Positions 41,885-50,600 of a DNA stretch of 64,000 nucleotides are shown piece after piece; the first letter of the stretch is position 1, and every line of letters begins with the position of its first letter. Both the position numbers and the translations under genes were made by a program. The notes below the pieces were generated by a model, which did no database searches, was not told where the DNA came from, and saw only the letters and a list, made by a program, of their open reading frames with translations. The DNA lies in NCBI GenBank assembly GCA_003049465.1, contig PYSS01000030.1, forward strand, positions 62,001 to 126,000, written 5' to 3'. The stretch is from Magnaporthiopsis rhizophila (taxonomy: Eukaryota; Ascomycota; Sordariomycetes; Magnaporthales; Magnaporthaceae).

Positions 41885-44281
41885 TCAGAGCCATTCAGGC
41901 TCGTCTGAGCCCAAAGGCTTGGGCATCACCTGCCAGCCAACCTTGCAGCCCCTAACGCTCGCGGCATGCCGCACGGCGGTCATTGAGCCAAATCCCGTGT
42001 CTCTGGTCTCCAAGAACTCGGGCGGCACATCGCTCTGCTTCTCGTAGAAGTGGCTCTCGAAGCCGATAGCGCCCGGGTATTGGCCCAGGCTGCGCAGGTA
42101 CTTCATCACGCCGGCCAGAGACACGTCCACAAGCCACCCGCGAGGAGCGGCGGTAGCGGTGGCGCGGCGGTAGAGAGCCGCAAGGACGCCAGTGGCCAAG
42201 AAGTAGCCCGCGGCATGGCCGAGAGCCTGGCATGGGGTCGGTCTGGCAATCTCGCCGCCGCCGCCGCCAGCGTGCTCGGCCTCGGAAACGTTCATGCCAG
42301 AACACGCCTGGACCAGGGAGTCATACCCCCCGCGGCCGGCCCAGGGCCCTTGAGGGCCAAAGGCCGACATGTTGGCAACAATAATGCCGGGATTGACCTT
42401 GGCCAGTTCTGCGGGCGACAGTCCATGGGATGCCAGGGAGCCTGGGCGGAAGCCCTGAACAAAGACGTCGCAAGTCCGCAGGAGCTCCCAGAGATGGGTT
42501 TTGTCCTCAGGGTTCTGCATGTCCAGCTGTACCGTGCGCTTTCCACGGCCAAGGTCGCGGTCTATGGCGGGCAGGGCGGGGAGGCGAGAAGACGTGACCC
42601 AGATGACGTCGGCGCCGTGAGCGGCCAGCGTCTTGCCGCAGACCGGAGCGGCAATGACCCGGCTCATTTCAACCACCCTGAGACCTTTCAGACATTGAGA
42701 GCTCCCGCTGGGCATCCAGGCCGGGAACCCGCGAGCAGGTTTGGACGACACGTCGGCGGGAGCAAGTACTGGATTAACGTCGATGGGAAAACTGCTGATC
42801 GCTCTGGACTGTGGAAGACAATCCCATTGGGCGTACGAACGCAAGGCATATGCGGCGAGCTTGCCCTCAGCAGTGGCGACGTTCTCAAGGTCGACCGCTG
42901 ACCAGTTGACGATTTTGCCGGCCACGTCTTGTCGGCTGGCATCCTTGTCTAATCCTAACAACTCCAGCATACCGTAGCAATGGTTGGGAAAAGAGTCGTG
43001 GACGCGGATGTGGCCATCCGAAGTCTTGTGTAGACCACCGATAGAACCCCAGGTTGAAGTTGGAGGCCTGCCGTCGAGAGTGTACAGGCGCTCGGATTTG
43101 AAGTCAACGGTGGCATGGGCGAGCGGTACACGCACCCTAGGAACAATATGGAGCTTGTTGCGTAGTGAATGGATCTGTGCGGCAGTGAGGGCGGACAAGG
43201 CGATAGAGGACTGGGCCAGGATGCCTATTCTAAACGAGGAAGGAAGCGCGGGTTTCTCGTGATCGCCAGGCAGCACGACCGAATCAAGAGCCTCCTCGGG
43301 AAGATCAAGTCCGAGCCATATTCCGCGGACGGCGTCCATGGGAGTAAATCGCTCGCGCGAGGGTGCCTCAGGGAAACTTTTAAAGCTGGGGATGGAAACT
43401 GTGATGAGATCCGCCTTGCGATTGGCTACGCTTCGGTTTCGGGCTTCGTCGACTTCGCCATCACTCCGGCTGTTGGTGGAAGGCGAGCTTGCCGCGGGTA
43501 CCCTGACGTTCAGCAGAGGCGCGTGCTGTTGCGTGCCTAGGGTGTCCCGCTCATCTACGCTTCCCTGGGCCCAAGGTCTTGCTATGGTGCATTTCCAAGC
43601 CAGAGCGGGATCAAAGTACATGTTCGTTAGAATGTCCTTATCTCGCACTCGGTAGCGGGACTTGATCATGTCATTCGTCAAGACATTGGCGGCCTTGACG
43701 CGGTTGTAGGTTGCCTCGTCGTCGAACATGACGTCAAAAGTCAACTCGAAAGGTCCCGAGTTCTTGGAGCGGATTACGGTAGCCAGGTCAGCGAGCCTGG
43801 CTTCGCCACTGGAGATATGCTTCTTGGTGACGGGAGCGAGCTCGCCCTTTTCAAGCTCGGCATATCTCTCCTTGGAAAGGGAGGGGCATGTGTCGGGGGC
43901 CGCAAGGGTCGACTGAATGGTATGATGTTTGATGGCAAATAACGAGACCTTCTCTCCTGGTTCGAGGTCGACCAAGTGGTACAAGCTGAATTTGAAGACG
44001 GCTCCAGCATCCTGCTCGTGCGGCGATAGTGGGCTGGCTAGATTGCCTGTGGTGGCGACCTGGTCCGGGTAGGCAAAGTGGAGGATGGATGCTCTGGCGT
44101 TGTTGGCGATGGTGTGAGAGAGCTCTGCGGTGGGAGCGACCACCTCGCCGAGGATTGCGAGTTCGTGAGGCTGGCTTTGGCTTGACTTGGCAGGCTCGAG
44201 TGGGCCCATGACACCGTTTTTGCCATAGACATGATAGAGTAGGCGACAGCTTTCCGACTGGTCGAGTTCGGGGAAGAGTTT
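41885..44281 (-). CDS. DUF4387 + class III CoA-transferase half of an interrupted fusion
   Basis: Open minus-strand frame running from just after the TAG at 44284-44282; its first ATG is at 44209 (MGPLEPAK, 774 residues). The first part, from KLFPELD to VYGKNGVMGPLEP and on to GAVFKFSLYHLVDL, completes the C-terminal half of an AtuA domain, so the ATG at 44209 is internal to a domain and not a natural start. Next comes a DUF4387 domain (FELTFDVMFDDEATYNRV, then IKSRYRV, ILTNMYFDPALAWKCTIARP). The last 500 residues are a CaiB/BaiF class III CoA-transferase: LKGLRVVEMSRVIAAPVCGKTLAAHGADVI-type opening, RTVQLDMQNPEDK, CDVFVQGFRPG, FGPQGPWAGRGGYDSLVQA, with catalytic-Asp-type blocks. It would move CoA between acyl groups. 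Upstream half: 44282-45298, same frame. Confidence 0.85.
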   Translation of the reverse strand, partial: KLFPELDQSESCRLLYHVYGKNGVMGPLEPAKSSQSQPHELAILGEVVAPTAELSHTIANNARASILHFAYPDQVATTGNLASPLSPHEQDAGAVFKFSLYHLVDLEPGEKVSLFAIKHHTIQSTLAAPDTCPSLSKERYAELEKGELAPVTKKHISSGEARLADLATVIRSKNSGPFELTFDVMFDDEATYNRVKAANVLTNDMIKSRYRVRDKDILTNMYFDPALAWKCTIARPWAQGSVDERDTLGTQQHAPLLNVRVPAASSPSTNSRSDGEVDEARNRSVANRKADLITVSIPSFKSFPEAPSRERFTPMDAVRGIWLGLDLPEEALDSVVLPGDHEKPALPSSFRIGILAQSSIALSALTAAQIHSLRNKLHIVPRVRVPLAHATVDFKSERLYTLDGRPPTSTWGSIGGLHKTSDGHIRVHDSFPNHCYGMLELLGLDKDASRQDVAGKIVNWSAVDLENVATAEGKLAAYALRSYAQWDCLPQSRAISSFPIDVNPVLAPADVSSKPARGFPAWMPSGSSQCLKGLRVVEMSRVIAAPVCGKTLAAHGADVIWVTSSRLPALPAIDRDLGRGKRTVQLDMQNPEDKTHLWELLRTCDVFVQGFRPGSLASHGLSPAELAKVNPGIIVANMSAFGPQGPWAGRGGYDSLVQACSGMNVSEAEHAGGGGGEIARPTPCQALGHAAGYFLATGVLAALYRRATATAAPRGWLVDVSLAGVMKYLRSLGQYPGAIGFESHFYEKQSDVPPEFLETRDTGFGSMTAVRHAASVRGCKVGWQVMPKPLGSDEPEWL

Positions 44282-45298
44282 CTACGTATACTTTCGGACG
44301 CGCTCGAGAAAATCGTCTATCTGACTGATCAAGATGGGGTCCCTGATTCCACCAACGAAAATAGTGCGGTAGCCCAGATGAGTGACGCCCTCGAACTTAA
44401 TCTGGTAGGGGCGGGGCTCGAATCTGGCGCCCGAGACGCGACAGGTCTTGGGGGTGACTTGCTCATATCGAGCATGGTCGAGTACGAGAACGCCACCGGG
44501 CCCCGGTAGGCGGCCTGGGCGAGTCTTCTCGTAGAGAGTATGCGCGGCGACGGACTGGGGCGTGCAGCGCTCAACCGGCGAGAGCGGCGTCAGATCGAAC
44601 GAGTCGGCGCGCATGGTAGCGATCATGGAGCGGCCCTTGGGGATAGCGCAGATACCACCGCACTCCATGATCTTGCCCATATGCCAGGCCGCATCGGGTG
44701 ACGCATGATGGTACATGGAAAAGGCGGCAAAGGGAGCAGGGTCGTATGAACGGCCCCCGAGGATGATGTCAGGGTCGCCTTGGAGGGCCTCGAGGTAAGG
44801 CTCGGCCCCCATCTGGGCAACGATGTCGACAGCGCCGTCCACCACCTTGGCGGTCAGGGGCTCAACGGGGCCACAGGGGCTAACCTTGGACAGGATGATG
44901 CGAGACTTGACGAAATCGCGGTTCATGCCAGCATCGATCGTGGCGACCTTGAATGAGTACCCTTTGCGATGGGAAATTTCGGTCACAATGGCCAGCATCT
45001 CCGCGACGTGCTTGCAGCTGCCATCACCGCCGACGGAGCTAATAAGAACTCGGATCTTGTGATGGAAGCAGGCGGCTAGCATGGGCTCGAGGTCGCGGAC
45101 ATAGGACCTGCGGCCGCAAGTCATCTTCCCCATGCCCAGCTTGTAAATCCCGCCATCCGTGGAGCCGCAATCGACGATGATAGCGAGGGGCTTGTACCTT
45201 TCGATGCCATACCAGAACTGGTCCACGTCGTAGCCGTATCCCAGCATAGCATTGGGAGTCAGGATTGTGAACCCGCCATCCGTGGCAAGCGCGGCCAT
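44282..45298 (-). CDS. AtuA/DUF1446 half of an interrupted fusion
   Basis: Open minus-strand frame from ATG 45298 (MAALATDGGFTILTPNAMLGYGY) to TAG at 44284-44282, 338 residues; an ATG at 45355 in frame would add 19 residues. The sequence is the N-terminal three quarters of the AtuA (acyclic terpene utilisation, DUF1446) family: YKPLAIIVDCGSTDGG, RSYVRDLEPMLAACFHHKI, LISSVGGDGSCKHVAEML, GDPDIILGGRSYDPAPFAAF, MECGGICAIPKGRSM. AtuA proteins accompany acyl-CoA carboxylase or CoA-transferase genes in bacteria; their reaction is not established. The stop falls where homologues continue as ...VR-(6 residues)-LFPEL, and the next codons AAA CTC TTC CCC GAA CTC restore that text in the same frame. So the stop is a nonsense codon inside one long gene. 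A single C-to-T change in CAG (CpA context, as in RIP) would explain it. Confidence 0.85.
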   Translation of the reverse strand: MAALATDGGFTILTPNAMLGYGYDVDQFWYGIERYKPLAIIVDCGSTDGGIYKLGMGKMTCGRRSYVRDLEPMLAACFHHKIRVLISSVGGDGSCKHVAEMLAIVTEISHRKGYSFKVATIDAGMNRDFVKSRIILSKVSPCGPVEPLTAKVVDGAVDIVAQMGAEPYLEALQGDPDIILGGRSYDPAPFAAFSMYHHASPDAAWHMGKIMECGGICAIPKGRSMIATMRADSFDLTPLSPVERCTPQSVAAHTLYEKTRPGRLPGPGGVLVLDHARYEQVTPKTCRVSGARFEPRPYQIKFEGVTHLGYRTIFVGGIRDPILISQIDDFLERVRKYT

Positions 45299-45578
45299 TT
45301 TGGATAACGCGGATGGGGCAATCCGTTTTTGAGACTGCGGGCAGGTCTCTTGCAAAGCTGGCGGCCTTGCGAGGAACCATACGGGCGTAAATGTGAAAAC
45401 TCCCGCCTGAGTGCATGCGAGGAGTCTGTTGGGTGGCTGGAGCTTAGCGTCTCCATCGGTAAATGCGCATGCGTTTACAGATGCGGGGTCAAACAGGAAG
45501 CCGTACAGGCATTTCAGATATGCATCTACCTATGCTGGATTCATGCCTAGAGCTTTACGCGAAACAGCCCACGAGCCT

Positions 45579-46826
45579 CTAGAAAATCGCAACAGCATTC
45601 GGAGGACTCGCCACGCCGGCTGGCACGTTCAAAGGCACGCTGACGAAAAAGAAGCTCCACCGGCCCCTTTCCGCGCAGGCCGCAGCGACGGCCTCCAGGT
45701 CGAGACTCTCGCCGATGGGCATCCCCCACCCGCTGAGGAACACCTCGTGCATGCTGACACCCCAAGGCTTGGGGCTGGGCCAGGCCTCATACGCCACCGT
45801 GTCGCTGGCCACGGCCGCGAAGGCACGCTCCCAATGCCACCGGATCGCTTCCTCGCTGGCCTCGATGCCGATCGAGGAGCGGACCGGACGGAACGGCAGG
45901 GCGCTCCGCTCCTCAATGCTCAGTTTGTGGTAGGCCGGCATCCAGCCGGTGCGGATCAACAGGATATCGCCAGTCTGGAAATCGACGTTTTGCTCCGCCG
46001 CCACGTCGAGGAGCTGGGATAGCGGGATGGCATGGATGGCGAAATGGTCGACCGAGATGTTGTTCCTTTGCGCATAAGACGACCAGTCGAGCAGGACGCC
46101 GCGACCGGTAATGGTTTTGCCGGCGAGATCTAAAAAATTCGCGAAATTCAGTCGTACAGCACCAATCGCAAAGTGTATGGAGCGAGTAAAAAACCCACTT
46201 TGAACTCCCAGCTTGGTTGTCGCCTGGTCCCCAGTGATAGCGGCCTGCGTCACACCATTATAAAACTGCAACGTCTCTTGATATGGGTAGTGTCGCAGGC
46301 CGTCCCAGTGGCTGGAGCCTTGTGTATTCATGTCCAGCTAGATGGCAAACGCAAGTTAGTATTAAAATCGAGGAATATGAGAGAAGGACAAGCACAGCAA
46401 AAAATACCTACCTCATCGTCGTTCGCATAGCCTTTGGAGTTGATACGGTGGACGAGTGGCTTCCGCGCAGGGTTCATGGGCCTGACAAAGCCATCCAGAG
46501 CGAGGCTAGAACGCACCATGAGCGTCCAATTCAATCAGCACATTACCGAGGACGGCGGTAACGACTCACTTCAGAGGAACGGTGACGCCTTCGGTCGCCT
46601 CCGCAGCGGCCTTCTGGATGATTTGGGGAGTGAGGAGGTTCAACGCCCCCAGCTCGTCATCCATTCCCCAGAGGCCCCATGCGGATGCCTTGGGATCTCC
46701 GTCGTGTAAGGGCAAGGAGTCAAAGGCCTGGCGCGGCTGGTGGTGCCGCCTCGCCGTTGTGACGGGAATGCCCAAACATGTCGAAATGTAGAGGCTGTAG
46801 ACGCCCCATGCTAGGAGTGGCGACAT
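45579..46826 (-). CDS. Putative cyclase / kynurenine-formamidase-like hydrolase
   Basis: Four exons on the minus strand, 46826-46570, 46505-46412, 46337-46199 and 46129-45579, give 346 residues. Introns are 64, 74 and 69 nt; the last is a multiple of three with no stop and could be misread as coding, but homologue-like text joins KLGVQ to NLAGKTITGRGVLLDW only when it is removed. The start MSPLLAWGVYSLYISTCLGIP looks like a signal peptide or membrane anchor. Residues about 50-62 (WGMDDELGALNLL) and TQGSSHWDGLRH (122-133) match the metal-binding block of the PF04199 cyclase family, whose usual form is HxGTHxDxPxH; the first His is Gln here, while His127, Asp129 and His133 are kept. WPSPKPWGVSMHEVFLSGWGM is the C-terminal block. 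Members hydrolyse cyclic or formyl amides. The stop is 281 bp upstream of the AtuA-half ATG (45298) on the same strand, suggesting joint function. Confidence 0.9.
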
Positions 46827-48236
46827 TTTCCGAGGCGTTGAAGTTTCGCAAGCGCGATAAGATCTACCCACGGCTTGCTGACGACAGCTTAGGTTGCCAT
46901 CTTGGGCATACGCAATGCCGCTTTGAGAGAGCTATCGGTATGGTTTTATTTCATTCATTCTCCTCCATGCCAGCCCGGTGAGAATGCCGGCCGGCAGGAC
47001 ACCTGCTGCAGCCTGATGCCGTGGGCATGTCATGTCATTCCATGACGTTGGAGTTGGAGAACGCGGGGTTGGTCGTGAGGGGGTTGCCTCCAAGCGACCT
47101 CTTGGCAGTCCGCGCCCCCGCCGGACGACGCCTTGTTAGGGCCGGGCATTTTCCGGCCGCTGCGGGCAACAGCCGATATGCCGAGGGACGTCGCCACGAC
47201 TATTTCGAGCAGATGAATACCGTAGGTACCTATCAATGTCCAATGAGCAGCTCGGAATCCCGCCGAAGATCATAAAGCTCGCTGGACAGAGCAAGATACG
47301 ACTCCCTGACCACCGAGCACGTTTGTCGAGGATCAGATGGGCCATGCAGGGCCCACGTGTCGCCTCGAATACGGATGGAAAAGTTTGGACGCGGGCTTGT
47401 TGTTTGTGAAACGCAGGCATTCAGCTGCACACCACCAGAAGCACCCATCGAATTCTTGCTGACCAGGGAGGCAGATTCCCGGAGCATCCGTACTAGGCAC
47501 CCGTGATCTTCACCGCGGCCTCCAAGACAAAAGTCGTGGCGGTGTGGGAATCATGCCTCGGCCCCATGCTCGCTTCCGTTGTGCAGCCATCATATCGCGA
47601 ATGGCGGTCAAATATTACGAGGCGGGCGCTCCCGCCATGTTGGGCAAAAATATCGAACTACCATCAAGCTTGGCGACCCTACCTGTGGTACGGAGACGGT
47701 TGGTGGGGAAGACACAAAAAGTCAAGTACCAAAAATAGAGCCAGCAGATTCGCGAGAGACACAGCCGCGTGCGCGGGAACCCTGCCAAGGCGCGGTCTCG
47801 CCCGACAACTCGCACAAGAAAATGCAGGCGTGACCGCAGCGCAAAGAGGTAGCCCAAACGCACCGCAGAGGCGGACCGAGGTCGTGACGATGAGCCACTG
47901 GATACACAACATTGGTATTTTGGGCGGTGAGGTCATCGGCAGGCGGCATCTGGTGGCCGTCAATAGGTGCCAAATACGCGCGGCAATGGAATGGAACGTG
48001 CCAGCCAGCCACCGCCCATGTGCAAAGTGCCTGCATTGGACGGGATGGCCTAGCTGCATATTCCCCGCCTCTTTTCAGCCGTGGCGCGATGCGCTTTGAT
48101 CCTGCGCAAACGGCTGCCGCTGTCGTCCACGAGAGAAGGCCGGGAATACGAGATCTTGGCAATATGCGATCGCCAGCCAGACGTCACGAGGCATCTGTCT
48201 TGACCGTTTGCAGCTGCTGATCGCCCATTTGCGTGG

Positions 48237-48269
48237 TTTTTTTTTTGTTTTTTTTTTTTTTTTTTTTTT
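48237..48269. repeat. Poly-T tract with one G
   Basis: 10 T, one G, then 22 T in the shared upstream region of two divergent genes. Confidence 0.9.
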
Positions 48270-48938
48270 ACGAGCCGTGCCGAAGTCCCGCGGCCCCGTC
48301 CTACAAAGGCTGCAAGTGGAGGGGAACCCTGTACCCCGCCAGAAAAAAAAAAAAATAGTCTCCTCCCAAATGCAATCGCAAGCAACGTAAAAATACAAGG
48401 TCCAACTACAATATAAAATAAATAAATAAATAAAAACGCATGGGAAGGCTGCAATTAGGGAAAGCTTTCATAAGATAAACCGTGCCCGTTGTTTGATGCA
48501 TCGTTAGCCGGAATCGTTAGCACGATAAATAGTTTTGCACCTTAACCTTTTTTGGTAAGGTGCCCTGCCACTCCGCTCGTAAACCCTCGCACGCAAACGG
48601 TTTTAGCAGCAATGTCTCGGGAACACGAGATGTGATTCCAGCTCCGGCCGACCACATCGACAAACGACGCACACGACGTTGCATCCATCCGCTATCAGCC
48701 CAAAGAGCCGGTTGGCTGGGGACAATTGCCCATTGCCTGTTTTGCCTGCCTATCGCTGCACCGCATCCACGCTTTTGACCCAATGCGGCCAAGCTGAGCT
48801 TCGACAGCCCACTCCACGTGGTTCGACTCGTTAAACCCGGCACTCAGGGCCCGCCTGGGCGGTGTCGTCAGAAGAGGATGATGTCCTCGGTCCTGCAGGG
48901 GAAAAGGGTTGCTGCTCAATGATGGTACCGCTTTATGA

Positions 48939-48945
48939 TATAAGA
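48939..48945 (+). promoter_or_regulatory. TATA-like box (TATAAGA)
   Basis: TATAAGA 160 bp before the ATG at 49105; plausible core promoter for the AA1-like secreted protein gene. Confidence 0.35.
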
Positions 48946-49104
48946 GTAGGCACGATGCCGCAGCAATCCTTGAGTTTTCTGTTCCTTCTTCCTCCATCCT
49001 CAATCGTCGTCGACCCCGCACAACAGAGAAAAGTAGCAAAGCCGCAGTAATCTTTTGCGCCAACCAAACGTTTTCTCCTCTCCGACTATACTGCTACCCT
49101 CGCC

Positions 49105-49876
49105 ATGAACACCCTGCTCTCAGTCCTCGCGGCCATGGCCTCCTTGGCCGCCGCGTCCCCTATACTGGCGGCGGCACCCGCGCTCTCGCCACGCGACTCG
49201 ACGCAAAACGGCTGCACCAACACGTCGTTTGGAAGACCCGAGTCGTTCGCGTGGAGCATCACCGGGTTCGACTACCACGCCAGCTACACCTTCACCACTC
49301 CCGCGCACCAGAACAGCTGGGGTTACGTCAGCTTCAACCTGTCCAACCCGGCCCTGGCGCCCGCCATCGCCGTCTGCTCCGCCTCGTCGAACCAGCTCAG
49401 CGACTTCTTCTACGGCACCATGGCGTACAGATGCGCCCTCCCAGACGGCACCGCCATCGTCGGCGGCGGTCGCGGAGGACAGGCCACCTTCGACTTCAGC
49501 CGGCCCTCGGGCGTGCTCAACATCAACCAGACGTGGAGCTGCCACGACCAGGACCCGCAGTACCCGTAAGTCCTTCCCTTCGTTTTGTTTGTTTACGTAT
49601 TACATGACTTGCGTCTTGCTTTGACCGCCTTTCCTTCCCCCGGACGCATCCACGTCTGGCCTCCTGTTTTTGGTGCAGTGCGTGGCTGACGGAGGAGACG
49701 GGATTGACAGCATCACCCTGTGGGCATACGGCAACGCTACCCTGTCTCTCGAGTGTGAGGACACGACCTGGACGAACCCCAACTGGACCATGGGCCAGAT
49801 CTACTCGAGCCGCACCGTCCAATGTGCACCAGTGACGCTCCCGGTCAAGCCCCATACCATGACCGCCGTCGCATGA
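49105..49876 (+). CDS. AA1-like secreted protein (Alt a 1-like fold), six cysteines
   Basis: Two exons, 49105-49565 and 49711-49876, give 208 residues. The intron is 145 nt, donor GTAAGT. The acceptor is the CAG ending at 49710, preceded by a CTGAC branch site; an earlier CAG at 49679 would shift the frame and lose the conserved end. Residues 1-19 form a signal peptide. The body reads SFAWSITGFDYHASYTF, HQNSWGYVSFNLSNP, FDFSRPSGVLNINQTW, and after splicing LSLECEDTTWTNPNW and GQIYSSRTVQC, the pattern of small fungal AA1-like secreted proteins. Six cysteines (37, 91, 110, 146, 169, 192) allow three disulfides, and several N-x-T/S sites are present. Such proteins are often plant-induced and considered effector candidates; no activity can be assigned. 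Confidence 0.85.
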
Positions 49877-50184
49877 TGGCCTTGCATCCGACGTTTTCTT
49901 CCTAGGCCGTCCCCGGAGACGATAATCTACATCATTTTCTTTCCCATTGGCCATTGCCCTTCCCAAAGAAGAACAGAAAAAAAGAAAAGAAAAAAAAAAA
50001 AAAAAAGCACGATGAATGACACGTTTCACGATGATCACCATGACGTCAAGAACCTCCTCAGTACCACACCATAACTTAATTACCTATTCTACCTAATAAA
50101 TACCAAAAAATCTTTGTCATCTTCCACCATTCCATCGCGTTTCTTGGAGCAATGTCGGTCGTGTGTTTGACGAGGCCGGGTCCC
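49877..50184. other. Intergenic between convergent genes
   Basis: 308 bp of 3' flank shared by two genes; an A-rich stretch at about 49974-50006. No gene seen. Confidence 0.5.
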
Positions 50185-50600
50185 TCAGCTAGTCATAAAG
50201 CCTCCGAGACACTGCGAGTAATCGTAACGGTCGGGCGGCGCGCAGAGACAGAAGCCGGGCGAGTCGAAGGGCGAGCCGTACCCTCGGCCCCGCGGCCAGC
50301 AGCACTGCACGTTCACCGCGTTCTTGAGGTTTAGCGGGGCGCAGGCCTCGCACTGCGACGTGTAATTGCATCGCTCGGCTATGGGAAGTTGGACGGAGTC
50401 GCAAGTCAGTGGCGGGGAAGCCCTTTGAGTGGGAGCGGGAACCGATGAGACCCACCAGTTTTCTTCTCGTCCGGGGTGCTCCGCCTATGGAGATGGGCCG
50501 GGCCCTGGCTGTCGGTCGGCGATGCGCTGATCAACGAGACCAGGCATGCGATGAGGAGGAGAAGGCACAGACGCCCAAAATGTGATGACCTGGTCGCCAT
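50185..50600 (-). CDS. Small secreted cysteine-rich protein (8 Cys)
   Basis: Two exons on the minus strand, 50600-50456 and 50378-50185, give 112 residues. The second exon is not the longest open frame there, so the gene appears only after splicing (donor GTGGGT, acceptor CCATAG, 77 nt, branch-like CACTGACT). Residues 1-26 are a signal peptide (MATRSSHFGRLCLLLLIACL, cleavage near ISA-SP). A short pro-like segment contains HLHRRS and EKKT, possible Kex2 or dibasic sites. The mature part has eight cysteines at 52, 58, 61, 74, 75, 92, 94 and 105, in the pattern C-x5-C-x2-C-x12-CC-x16-C-x-C-x10-C. It includes the CCWPRGRGYGSPFDSPGFC core. The family is not recognised; the features are those of a small secreted effector-like or antimicrobial-type protein. 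Activity is unknown. Confidence 0.8.

Larger units (their letters stand above)
46827..49104. other. Intergenic between divergent genes
   Basis: Separates the minus-strand cyclase from the plus-strand AA1-like gene, so it should hold both promoters. Overlapping open frames at 47503-48162 on both strands have no domain. A T-rich tract (48237-48269) and an (AAAT)n run at about 48416-48436 are the only repeats noted. Confidence 0.5.

Noticed and set aside
44275..44300. A GT...AG segment (GTATACGTAG) spanning the in-frame stop as an intron
   Set aside because: Ten nucleotides is far below the size of any spliceosomal intron, and longer GT-AG choices shift the frame or delete conserved AtuA text.
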